Under the pieces are notes generated by a model. That model saw only the letters and a program-made list of their open reading frames with translations. It did not search any database and had not been told where the DNA came from. Made by a program: the position numbers and the translations under genes. Source: JAIEPW01 sp964471915 (GTDB lineage Bacteria > Acidobacteriota > Terriglobia > Bryobacterales > Bryobacteraceae). From it: a DNA stretch of 64,000 nt. Numbering within the stretch: the stretch's first letter is position 1; each line of letters starts with the position of its first letter. This document shows, piece after piece, positions 34,895-42,627 of the stretch. Location of the stretch: assembly GCA_964471915.1 (NCBI GenBank), contig CAYYID010000017.1, forward strand, positions 1 to 64,000, written 5' to 3'.

Positions 34895-36034
34895 ATGAAC
34901 CGTCTGGAGCGAGTGCGGATCGCGGGATTCAAGTCGCTGGCCAGCGTGGACTTGGAGCTGCGGGATCTCAACGTCTTCATCGGCGCCAACGGAGCCGGCA
35001 AGTCGAACCTGATTTCGTTTTTCACACTGCTCAACTATCTGAGCAGCGAATCGCTGCAAGTCTTTGTCGGCCGGGAGGGCGGCGCCAATTCGCTGCTGCA
35101 CTACGGCTCGAAGCGGACACCGGAGATCGAAGCCGGCTTCCAGTTCCGCACCGATGACGGAAGCAATGAATACCGCATTCGACTGGTTCACGCGGCGGCG
35201 GACACGCTGATCTTCGCCGACGAGACCACCGTCTTTCATCGTGAAGGGAAAGCTGAGCCCCGGCTTACCGTCCTGGGCGCCGGACATAGAGAAACCAAGC
35301 TCCCGGAGAAGGCCGCGGAGGAAGGTCCGCAAGGACTAACTCCGAGGCTCTTTTTGCGGCTTCTCCGCCGGTATCAGGTCTTTCACTTCCACGACACCAC
35401 GCGGGAATCCGAGATCCGGGGGCGCTCCCGGGTCGATTCCGGATTCTACCTGCGGAGCCGCGGGCAGAATCTGGCGGCGTTCCTTCTGCGCCTGCAGAAC
35501 GAGAAACCGGCTCACTACCGGCGGATCGTCGATATGGTACGGTTCGCCGCGCCGTTTTTTGACGATTTTCATCTTCAGCCCGAAGGGGACTCGTTGCTGC
35601 TGCGCTGGCGGGAGCGCGACGCGCCCGACTACGTCCTGGGGCCCCACCAGCTTTCGGACGGGACTCTCCGGATCATCGCGCTGTTCGCCCTGCTGTTGCA
35701 GCCCGCGGAGCAGCTCCCGGACGTGATCGTGATCGACGAGCCGGAGTTGGGACTCCATCCGGCGGCCTTACACCAACTCGGCGGGCTTCTGCAAAGTGCC
35801 AGCACCCGTTGCCAGGTGATCGTCGCCACGCAATCGGCAGCGCTTTTGGACTCACTCCGGCCGGAGGATGTCGTCGTGGTATCCAAGGCGCCGCTGCCGG
35901 CCGGCCTCGGGTCGGCAACCGCGGTGAGCCGGCTCGACGAGGAGAAACTGCGGGCCTGGCTCGAAGAATACTCGCTGGGTCAGTTGTGGGGACAGAACGT
36001 TTTGGGGGGGAAACCGGATTGGCAACCCGCCTGA
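34895..36034 (+). CDS. AAA (OLD/AAA_21-type) ATPase, module 2
   Basis: A 379-residue paralogue in type of the 21337-22530 protein. Walker A is IGANGAGKSN near residues 27-36, the signature-like helix is HQLSDGTLRIIALFALL near 250, and Walker B is VIVIDEPELGLHP near 280. The H-loop reads TQS instead of THS, a change also common in this family. It ends YSLGQLWGQNVLGG plus nine residues. The 3' end overlaps the DUF4276 gene by 16 bases. The start ATG is 20 bases after the SDR stop. Confidence 0.87.
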   Translation: MNRLERVRIAGFKSLASVDLELRDLNVFIGANGAGKSNLISFFTLLNYLSSESLQVFVGREGGANSLLHYGSKRTPEIEAGFQFRTDDGSNEYRIRLVHAAADTLIFADETTVFHREGKAEPRLTVLGAGHRETKLPEKAAEEGPQGLTPRLFLRLLRRYQVFHFHDTTRESEIRGRSRVDSGFYLRSRGQNLAAFLLRLQNEKPAHYRRIVDMVRFAAPFFDDFHLQPEGDSLLLRWRERDAPDYVLGPHQLSDGTLRIIALFALLLQPAEQLPDVIVIDEPELGLHPAALHQLGGLLQSASTRCQVIVATQSAALLDSLRPEDVVVVSKAPLPAGLGSATAVSRLDEEKLRAWLEEYSLGQLWGQNVLGGKPDWQPA

Positions 36035-36678
36035 ACTTGCTCGCGGAAGGTGAAACCGAAGCCGTGTTCGCCCGGGAGATCTTGTTTCCCTGGCTTCATC
36101 AATTCGAGGTGGTGCCTGTGGTTCGGGATTTCGGAGGGTGGGGCCCCACCAAGAGATTCGCGAGGCTGCAGCGGTTCCTCACGGCGTGGGTGCGAGAGGA
36201 TCGGGATCCGCAGGCCCGCTTCACGACGATGATCGATTTGTACGGCTTGCCGCACGACTTTCCGGGCCGTCAAGACTGCAGCCAGGTGACGGATTCTTTT
36301 TTGCGCGCGGATTGTCTGCAGAAGGCGCTCCAAGCCGCCCTGAACGAAGTTCGCTTCGTCCCCTACATCCAGGTTCATGAGTTCGAGGCCCTGTTGTTTT
36401 CGGACCCAGAACGGTTTTCGGCCGTGTTTCCGGACTCCCCCGGCCTGGGGAGGCGATTGACCTCGGTGCGCGCTGACTTCCAAACGCCGGAGCACATCAA
36501 CGACTCCCCGAACACCGCTCCGTCCAAGCGGATCGGCGAGTTGGTCGCGGAGTATCGGAAGCCGGCCTTTGCGTCACTGGTGGCCTCATGGGTGGGCATT
36601 GAGAAGATGCTCCAGGAGTGTCCGCGCTTCGCCGCCTGGGTCGGCCAACTGCAGCAACCCGGCTGTGGAATCCAATGA
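36019..36678 (+). CDS. DUF4276-type TOPRIM-like protein (module 2)
   Basis: A 219-residue protein. The TOPRIM-like acidic residues are in LLAEGETEAVF near residue 8 and the strand TTMIDLYGLP near 72. DUF4276 hallmarks follow: DFPGRQDC, VPYIQVHEFEALLFSDP, INDSPNTAPSKRI, and SWVGIEKML at the end. The TTG start (36019) comes after a G-run that can act as ribosome site and leaves a 16-base overlap with the ATPase. An upstream GTG is possible. It is the same pairing as at 20750-22530, but this protein is closer to the DUF4276 pattern I know. Next comes the cytochrome gene, 26 bases on. Confidence 0.8.
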   Translation: MATRLNLLAEGETEAVFAREILFPWLHQFEVVPVVRDFGGWGPTKRFARLQRFLTAWVREDRDPQARFTTMIDLYGLPHDFPGRQDCSQVTDSFLRADCLQKALQAALNEVRFVPYIQVHEFEALLFSDPERFSAVFPDSPGLGRRLTSVRADFQTPEHINDSPNTAPSKRIGELVAEYRKPAFASLVASWVGIEKMLQECPRFAAWVGQLQQPGCGIQ

Positions 36679-36704
36679 GACAGAATCAGCCTACCCTAAG
36701 TGAT

Positions 36705-37649
36705 ATGCGATCTTTCGCGTTGGTCGCCGCCTTCTCCGCGCTCGCCGCGGCCCAGCCGCTGGACCCCAAGTCCTGGGGGGCCACGCACGCCGGCAAGGAT
36801 CTGCCTGAGTTGCTTTCCGGCGACGAGTGCCTGTTCTGTCATGAGCTTGCGGTTGGGACGCGGTGGCCCACCAATCCGCACGGCTCGACGATGCGTTCCA
36901 AGGCCGCCGCGCCGGACGTCATGGCGGCGCTCGCCGCCGATCCGAAGCTCGCCCCGCTGGCGGACCAGACCACCTACGTGCTTGGCACCCAGAAGCACGC
37001 CCGCCTGCTCCGGCTGGACGAGTACGGCAAGGTGTCGCTGCATTCCCTCATCGCCACGCGCGACGGCGGCAAGGTGACGTTCCGCGAGACCGGAACGCCC
37101 GGCTGGGACAAGGACAAGTTCGGCGACCGCTGCGGCGGCTGTCACTCAGCCGCGTTCGACTCGAAGAAGAAGACCTTCGCGAATTTTTCGCTCGAATGCT
37201 ACAGCTGCCACGGGCAAGTCCCGCTCGAGCACTCCAACGACACCTCGAAGGTCCGGTATTCGAAGAAGTGGAAGCCGGAGCCGCGCGACATTGTCTCCGC
37301 CTGCGGGTCCTGCCACATCCGCCAGGGCCGCTCGGCGACCACCGGCCGCCCCTATCCGAACAACTTCGTTTCGGGCGACAACCTGTTCCTCGACCACCAA
37401 GTGGACTTCTCGCTGGTCGACGGCAACACGCTCCATCCCGGCGACCGCCACGTGCTGCGCAACGTCCGCGAGGTGGTGATCGAAGGCGCGACTATGACCT
37501 GCCTGAGCTGCCACTCCGTGCACGGGCGCTCCACGGAAAAGCACCGCCGGGTGCTGACGAACCCGGGCTGCCAGGATTGTCACAACGCCGAGGGTCCGAA
37601 GAGCGTGGTGAAGTCTTACGTTTCGAACAGCCCGCTCTGCGAGTATTAG
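36705..37649 (+). CDS. exported hexaheme c-type cytochrome
   Basis: A 314-residue periplasmic electron carrier. A signal peptide (MRSFALVAAFSALAAAQ) precedes six CxxCH haem sites at about residues 41 (CLFCH), 142 (CGGCH), 165 (CYSCH), 199 (CGSCH), 265 (CLSCH) and 288 (CQDCH). The roughly 100-residue gap between the first two sites and the regular later spacing fit a NrfH/octahaem-like or doubled-CXXCH periplasmic cytochrome. No partner reductase or membrane anchor adjoins it. ATG 36705 was chosen for the signal peptide. Its stop overlaps the convergent GT39 gene by four bases. Confidence 0.85.
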   Translation: MRSFALVAAFSALAAAQPLDPKSWGATHAGKDLPELLSGDECLFCHELAVGTRWPTNPHGSTMRSKAAAPDVMAALAADPKLAPLADQTTYVLGTQKHARLLRLDEYGKVSLHSLIATRDGGKVTFRETGTPGWDKDKFGDRCGGCHSAAFDSKKKTFANFSLECYSCHGQVPLEHSNDTSKVRYSKKWKPEPRDIVSACGSCHIRQGRSATTGRPYPNNFVSGDNLFLDHQVDFSLVDGNTLHPGDRHVLRNVREVVIEGATMTCLSCHSVHGRSTEKHRRVLTNPGCQDCHNAEGPKSVVKSYVSNSPLCEY

Positions 37650-39205
37650 ATCCGGCAGCCGCGCCGTGTCTCGCGCGCACCGGCCTGGCGTGCCAGCGCG
37701 AACCACCGCGTCTCGCTGACCTTGCGGACGTAGTGCGTTACGGCGAGGCGCTCTTCTTCGATCCACTGCGCGGGCAGGTAGAAGTCTGCCGCGGGGCGCC
37801 CGGCGACCAGTTGTTCGGCCTCTTCTTTGCTACGCGCCAGGATCACGGTGGCCAGCGGCTCGGGCGAGGGCAGATCGAACGCCGCCAGTCGCCGGGCGTA
37901 CTCGGAGAAATCGCCGCGCAGGAAATCCGCGGCCGGCATGCGGACGCCCAGGTAGTCGAAGTCCAGTGCAAAGCGCCGCGCCGGCGGATCGGCGACATAG
38001 AGATAGCGGACGCGCCCCAGCGGCAGGTTCGCCGAGTAGAACTGGTCGTCCGTGGCGACGAGAACCAGCTCCGCGCCGCGCCGCTGTTCGCAGTAGGCTT
38101 CGAGCAGCGGCAGCGCTGGATTCTGGAACTCGCCGCGCCACGGGAGCCCCCAGGTCGCGGTGGCGAGGTAGAGCTTCACGCCGAGCGCGGCGGACGCAAT
38201 CACCACGCTTTCGCGTCCGCCGCGAAACGCCGCGAACAGCGCCAGCGGCGGCAGCAGCGGCAGCAGATACGACGCGCTGCGGTAGGAGAACGTCATCACG
38301 GCGATGGCCTGCGCGGCGGCCCACGCCGCGGCCACGCCGTTCGCGCGCGCGCGCCACGAGAACCACGCCCCGGCGAGAGCCAGCAGGGCGAGGATCGGAT
38401 CCACCAGCGCGAGGCGCTTCAGGTAGAACCACGCCTGGTTCTCGTCGGAGGTCTGCGGGGGCGCGCCGGTGCCGTAGCCCAGCAGTTCCGTCTGGACGTA
38501 CTCGGCCCAGAACCAGTGCGGATGTACGGCGTATTGATACGCGTGCCACGGCAGCGCGACGGCGACGGTCACCAGGCCGGCTTTTATCAAAACCGTGAAC
38601 GGAGCCTGCCGCGTCGGGAGCCAGTAAAGAAGCAGCGCCAGCGGCGCCAGCAGACCGGCGGCGCTCTTGGTGAGGATGGCGAGGCCGGAAAAGACGCCGA
38701 ACCAGAGCCAGTTGCGCCGCAGCGCGGGGTCCCGGTGCAGGGCGAACAGCGCGGCGGTGGTCCAGAGGAGCAACAGCGCGTCGGTCAGTCCGAGTCGCGT
38801 CAGGACGAAGAACTGATGGCTCGCGAACACCAGCAGCGCGGCGATCAGCCCGCGCGTGCGGTCCTCGAACCACAGGAACGCGAGCGCGCACACCAGCGCG
38901 CCGGCGAGCATGGACGGCAGGCGCAGCGCGGTGCGCGAGACGCCGAACAGTTTCAGGCTGGCGGCCTCGGCCCAGTAGAGCAACGGGGGTTTGTACAGCG
39001 CCAGGCGGTCGAGGAAGCGCGGGGTGAGCCAGTCGCCGCGCTCGGCCATGTGGATCGCCGTGGCGAGATAGGTGGCTTCGTCCTGGGCCTCGAGCTTGCT
39101 TACCGGGTCGATCCACGCTTCGGTAAGGCCGTTCGTGGATACAGTGAGCAGCAACACGGCGGCCGTCAGGACGAAGACCGCCGCGGCCATCGACCGGCGC
39201 GTCAC
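37646..39205 (-). CDS. GT39/PMT-type membrane glycosyltransferase
   Basis: A 519-residue integral membrane protein of the ArnT/dolichyl-phosphate-mannose family fold. The first periplasmic loop carries the catalytic-type acidic region EAQDEATYLATA near residue 38 and ERGDWLTPRFLDRLALYKPPLLYW. About ten hydrophobic segments follow and the last 130 residues are periplasmic. Such enzymes transfer a sugar from a polyprenyl-phosphate donor to lipid A or protein. It follows serB by only 3 bases. Confidence 0.85.
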   Translation of the reverse strand: MTRRSMAAAVFVLTAAVLLLTVSTNGLTEAWIDPVSKLEAQDEATYLATAIHMAERGDWLTPRFLDRLALYKPPLLYWAEAASLKLFGVSRTALRLPSMLAGALVCALAFLWFEDRTRGLIAALLVFASHQFFVLTRLGLTDALLLLWTTAALFALHRDPALRRNWLWFGVFSGLAILTKSAAGLLAPLALLLYWLPTRQAPFTVLIKAGLVTVAVALPWHAYQYAVHPHWFWAEYVQTELLGYGTGAPPQTSDENQAWFYLKRLALVDPILALLALAGAWFSWRARANGVAAAWAAAQAIAVMTFSYRSASYLLPLLPPLALFAAFRGGRESVVIASAALGVKLYLATATWGLPWRGEFQNPALPLLEAYCEQRRGAELVLVATDDQFYSANLPLGRVRYLYVADPPARRFALDFDYLGVRMPAADFLRGDFSEYARRLAAFDLPSPEPLATVILARSKEEAEQLVAGRPAADFYLPAQWIEEERLAVTHYVRKVSETRWFALARQAGARETRRGCRI

Positions 39206-39208
39206 GCG

Positions 39209-40390
39209 CTACAACTCCCGGTCGCGCAGGCCGAGGAGGTATAGAATCCCGTCGAGCCCGACGGTCGAGATCGAGTGCTGCGCGTTGGCCCGCACCACCG
39301 GCTTGGCGTGGAACGCGACGCCGAGGCCGGCCTTGCCGATCATCGGCAGGTCGTTGGCGCCATCGCCCACCGCCACCACCTGCTCCATCCGGATCCCCTC
39401 GCGCGCCGCGATCTCCTCGAGCAGCGCCGCCTTGCGCGCGCCGTCGACGATCTCGCCCACCACCTGGCCCGTCACCACGCCGTCGCGAATTTCGAGTTCG
39501 TTCGCGTGCAATTCGTCGATCGGCAGCTTATGCGCCAGCAGCGTGCCGAACCACGTGAACCCGCCCGACAAGACGACCGTCCGGTAGCCGAGCTGCTTCA
39601 AGGCGGCGAACAGCCGCTCGGCGCCTTCAGTCAGCGGAATGCGCTCGGCTACGGCGGTCAGCCGGGCCTCGGGCAATCCCTGGAGGAGCGCCACGCGGCG
39701 GCGGAAGCTCTGCGCGAAGTCCAATTCCCCGCGCATCGCGGCCGCGGTGATCGCGGCCACCTGCTCGCCGACACCGGCTTCGCGCGCCAGTTCGTCGATC
39801 ACCTCGGCCTGAATCAGCGTCGAATCCATGTCGAACGCGATCAGCCGCCGGGAGCGGCGCCAGATGTTGTCGTGCTGGAAGGCGATGTCGATGCCCAGAT
39901 CCTCGGCCGCGCGGAAAAAGCGCTCCCGCAGCGCGGCTTCTTCCTGCAATTCGCCCGAGGCGTAGATCTCGAAGCAGGCGCGGCGGCCGGCGCCGAGCGC
40001 GGTGCGCTCGCTGAGCCGCTCCACGCGGTCGACGTTCAGTCCGGCCTCGGCGATAAGCCGCGCGGCCTCGCTCACTTCCCGCCCCGTGATCCGCCGCGCG
40101 AGCAGCGTCACCACGTAGCGCCGCTCCCGCTGCACCGCCACCCACTGCGCATAGGCCGCGTCGTCGAGCGGGCTCACCCGCACCTCGACGTTCCACTTGG
40201 CCGCAAAACGCCCCAGCGCCTCCTCGTCCGGCGCGCCTTCCAGCAGCACGCCGAGCGTCAGCGCCTTATGGATCACCGCCTGGCCCATGTCGAGCACCCG
40301 CGCGTCCGCCGGGCTGGCTGCTGCCAAAAAAGCCTGGAGCAGACCCGGCCGGTCCTGACCCCACATTTGAATGAGTTGCACGTCGCCCAA
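39209..40390 (-). CDS. serB: phosphoserine phosphatase with ACT region
   Basis: A 393-residue enzyme for the last step of serine synthesis. The first 170 residues hold two ACT-like regulatory units (VQLIQMWGQDRPGLLQAFL...). The HAD catalytic core has motif I FDMDSTL near 185, motif II VLSGGFTWF near 280, and GDGANDLPMIGKAG near 325. The long ACT form is common in actinobacteria and acidobacteria. It is translated with the downstream GT39 gene (3-base gap). Confidence 0.92.
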   Translation of the reverse strand: MGDVQLIQMWGQDRPGLLQAFLAAASPADARVLDMGQAVIHKALTLGVLLEGAPDEEALGRFAAKWNVEVRVSPLDDAAYAQWVAVQRERRYVVTLLARRITGREVSEAARLIAEAGLNVDRVERLSERTALGAGRRACFEIYASGELQEEAALRERFFRAAEDLGIDIAFQHDNIWRRSRRLIAFDMDSTLIQAEVIDELAREAGVGEQVAAITAAAMRGELDFAQSFRRRVALLQGLPEARLTAVAERIPLTEGAERLFAALKQLGYRTVVLSGGFTWFGTLLAHKLPIDELHANELEIRDGVVTGQVVGEIVDGARKAALLEEIAAREGIRMEQVVAVGDGANDLPMIGKAGLGVAFHAKPVVRANAQHSISTVGLDGILYLLGLRDREL

Positions 40391-40459
40391 GCCAACAGTG
40401 TACCCTTCCCGGCATCTTAAAGATGTGTAAGGCTCGCGCTTTCAGCAAGATGTATGGTC

Positions 40460-40484
40460 TATAATCTTTCCATCAGGAGGTGCT
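40460..40484 (+). promoter_or_regulatory. -10 element and strong ribosome site for cytochrome gene
   Basis: TATAAT at 40460-40465 is a perfect -10 box but has no clear -35 at 17 bases, so promoter strength is uncertain. AGGAGGT ends 9 bases before the ATG at 40491 and is a near-perfect ribosome-binding site. Confidence 0.45.
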
Positions 40485-40490
40485 CGACGC

Positions 40491-41828
40491 ATGTTGAGCC
40501 GGATTTGGATCGCAGGAGCCGTGTGCGCGGGCGCCGCGCTTGCCGCTAATACGGCTGGCTCCAAGGTGACCTTTCACAAAGACGTCGCCCCGATCTTCCA
40601 GAAGAAATGCCAGAGCTGCCATCGTCCCGGCGAAATTGGCCCGATGTCGCTTTTGACGTACAAGGACGCCCGGCCGTGGGCGAAGGCCATCAAGCAGGCG
40701 GTGGCCACCAAGAAGATGCCGCCATGGTTCGCCGATCCGAATCACGGCAAGTTTGCGAATGATCCCTCGCTGACCGAGGCGGAACTCACGGCGATCGCCA
40801 ATTGGGCGGACCAGGGCGCCCCGGAAGGCAACGCCAAGGATGCTCCGAAGCCCATGGAGTGGGTGACCGGCTGGGGCATCGGCAAGCCCGATGTGATCTA
40901 CACCGTGCCGAAGTACGACGTTCCCGCGCAGGGCGTGGTCGATTACAAGTACGTAGTGATCCCGACCAACTTCAAGGAAGACACCTGGATCCAGATGGCG
41001 GAAGCGCGGCCGGGCAATCGCTCCGCGACGCACCACATCGTGGTCTACGTGCGGGAGCCGGGCAGCTATTACATGTCCGACGCCAAGCCGGGCGAGTTCT
41101 TCCAGCCGCCGAAGCGCGAGCAGCGCCGTCCGGCCTCCAAAGAAGAAATGGAAGAGATGCGCAAGGAAATGGCGCGGCGGCTGCCGACCGAGATCATCGT
41201 CGGCTACGCGCCTGGCACCGATCCGGTGGCGCTGCCTCCCGGCACGGCCAAGCTGATCAAGGCCGGCAGCGATCTGGTGGTCCAGATGCACTACACCCCG
41301 AACGGCAAGGCGGGCGAGGATGTGAGCCAGATCGGCTTCAAGTTCGCCAAGGGTCCGGTGAAGGAGCGCGTTTACATCATGAGCGCGCCGAACCTGGGTT
41401 TTGCGATTCCGCCGGGCGACGCGAACCACGAAGTGAAGTCGTCGGTCACCGTGCACCGCGACGTGAAGCTGGTGGACTTCAACCCGCACATGCACCTGCG
41501 CGGCAAGGACTTCCAGTACACGATCACTTATCCGGACGGGCGTCAGGAAGTCGCGCTGAAAGTGAAGTACGACTTCGACTGGCAACTCTACTACCGGCCG
41601 AAGGAACCCATCTTCCTGCCGGCGGGCACGCGCATCGATTGCGTGGCGCACTTCGACAACTCGGCCAACAACCCGAAGAACCCGGATCCGAAGGCGACGG
41701 TCCGCTTCGGTGAGCAGAGCTGGGAGGAGATGATGATCGGCTGGTTCGATATCGCGATGCCGGCGGATCTGGATCCTCGCGATCTGATGCGTCCCGCGGC
41801 GGCGAAGAAGTCGACGGGCGAAGAGTAA
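40491..41828 (+). CDS. c-type haem / PHM-like exported oxidoreductase
   Basis: A 445-residue exported protein. After a signal peptide (MLSRIWIAGAVCAGAALAA) a mono-haem domain carries CQSCH near residue 41 (CxxCH), with ATKKMPPWF later providing a likely Met ligand. The second half resembles the copper type-II, ascorbate-dependent monooxygenase (PHM) fold: ATHHIVVY near 183, VQMHYTP near 265 and FNPHMHLRGKDF near 330 offer the paired His copper ligands. Known in Acidobacteria as 'cytochrome c' of unassigned substrate. A strong ribosome site and terminator frame it as a single gene. Confidence 0.85.
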   Translation: MLSRIWIAGAVCAGAALAANTAGSKVTFHKDVAPIFQKKCQSCHRPGEIGPMSLLTYKDARPWAKAIKQAVATKKMPPWFADPNHGKFANDPSLTEAELTAIANWADQGAPEGNAKDAPKPMEWVTGWGIGKPDVIYTVPKYDVPAQGVVDYKYVVIPTNFKEDTWIQMAEARPGNRSATHHIVVYVREPGSYYMSDAKPGEFFQPPKREQRRPASKEEMEEMRKEMARRLPTEIIVGYAPGTDPVALPPGTAKLIKAGSDLVVQMHYTPNGKAGEDVSQIGFKFAKGPVKERVYIMSAPNLGFAIPPGDANHEVKSSVTVHRDVKLVDFNPHMHLRGKDFQYTITYPDGRQEVALKVKYDFDWQLYYRPKEPIFLPAGTRIDCVAHFDNSANNPKNPDPKATVRFGEQSWEEMMIGWFDIAMPADLDPRDLMRPAAAKKSTGEE

Positions 41829-41850
41829 CTCCGCCGGAGTTCGAATCGGA

Positions 41851-41884
41851 GGCCGGGGAGCGAAAGCTCCCCGGCCTTTGTGTT
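41851..41884 (+). terminator. intrinsic terminator of cytochrome/PHM gene
   Basis: GGCCGGGGAGC and GCTCCCCGGCC form a perfect 11-base stem with a GAAA tetraloop, followed by TTTGTGTT. It begins 22 bases after the stop codon. The flanking 41829-41926 holds nothing else. Confidence 0.85.
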
Positions 41885-41926
41885 CTCAGGATTGCGCTGC
41901 GCCGCCGGGACGCCTGAGAATAAGGC

Positions 41927-42514
41927 GTGGCAACGGTGACGAGAGTTCGGGTCTGCCGGCTCTGCGCGACTTTCCTGTTGTGGGCCGCGCCAACCGTCTC
42001 CGCGCAGTCAGGCGATTCGCGGGATGAGCCCGAGCTCTACGTTTCCAGTCCGCTCAAGTTCAGAAGCGAGAAGGTGCGCGGGCTTCGGCCGCCGAAGCTC
42101 GCGCTCGGCACGATTCTTGCATTTGAACCAAGGGGTGGCTTGGCTATTGTCTCGGGTTATTTCTTCCGCGACTCCGACCGGCGCCTTTATCTTCTGTTCC
42201 AATCAGGGTTCGTTGTGTCTTACGGAGTTTGGAGCAGGGACCGTGAGCGCATCAAGGCCCAAGTGACGCGGATTCATGGCGCCCCGAGAAACGGCCAGTG
42301 GATCGAACCCTATCGGGAGCAGGAGTGGACCTTCGTTCCATCGGTTCGCTCTGGCCGAATGGCCGAGAGGCTTCAACACAACGGGAAACGCTTCGTGTTC
42401 CTGGAAAACTTCGGCGACGTGAAGCGTCTCCAGGGCGTAGTCGAGTTCGAGCGTAGGATCTACGATGAACTTCGACTTCAACTGGCGATGCTCGGCATCC
42501 GGCTGCTCAGGTGA
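41927..42514 (+). CDS. secreted protein of unknown function
   Basis: A 195-residue protein starting at GTG with a probable signal peptide (RLCATFLLWAAPTVSAQ). The mature part is mostly beta and basic: AIVSGYFFRDSDRRLYLLFQSG and VSYGVWSRDRERIKAQVTR. No family is known to me. Codon use is less G+C-rich than its neighbours (for example GGTTATTTCTTC), so it may be a newcomer or lowly expressed. It is followed by 113 bases before the amidohydrolase. Confidence 0.65.
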   Translation: MATVTRVRVCRLCATFLLWAAPTVSAQSGDSRDEPELYVSSPLKFRSEKVRGLRPPKLALGTILAFEPRGGLAIVSGYFFRDSDRRLYLLFQSGFVVSYGVWSRDRERIKAQVTRIHGAPRNGQWIEPYREQEWTFVPSVRSGRMAERLQHNGKRFVFLENFGDVKRLQGVVEFERRIYDELRLQLAMLGIRLLR

Positions 42515-42627
42515 CGAGAGCGACCGACGACGATATTCCTGCAAGGCTCGCGCTCATTCACTCAGGTTCTCCGGTCTAGGTGCCGAACTCCGGCTCCGGA
42601 CGCTACAGCGATATAATCCCCTGCGTC

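Noticed and set aside
42612..42617. A complete promoter for the amidohydrolase at the perfect TATAAT
   Set aside because: It is only 10 bases from the ATG and has no -35; it might be leaderless but could be chance, so it is mentioned only in the gene entry.
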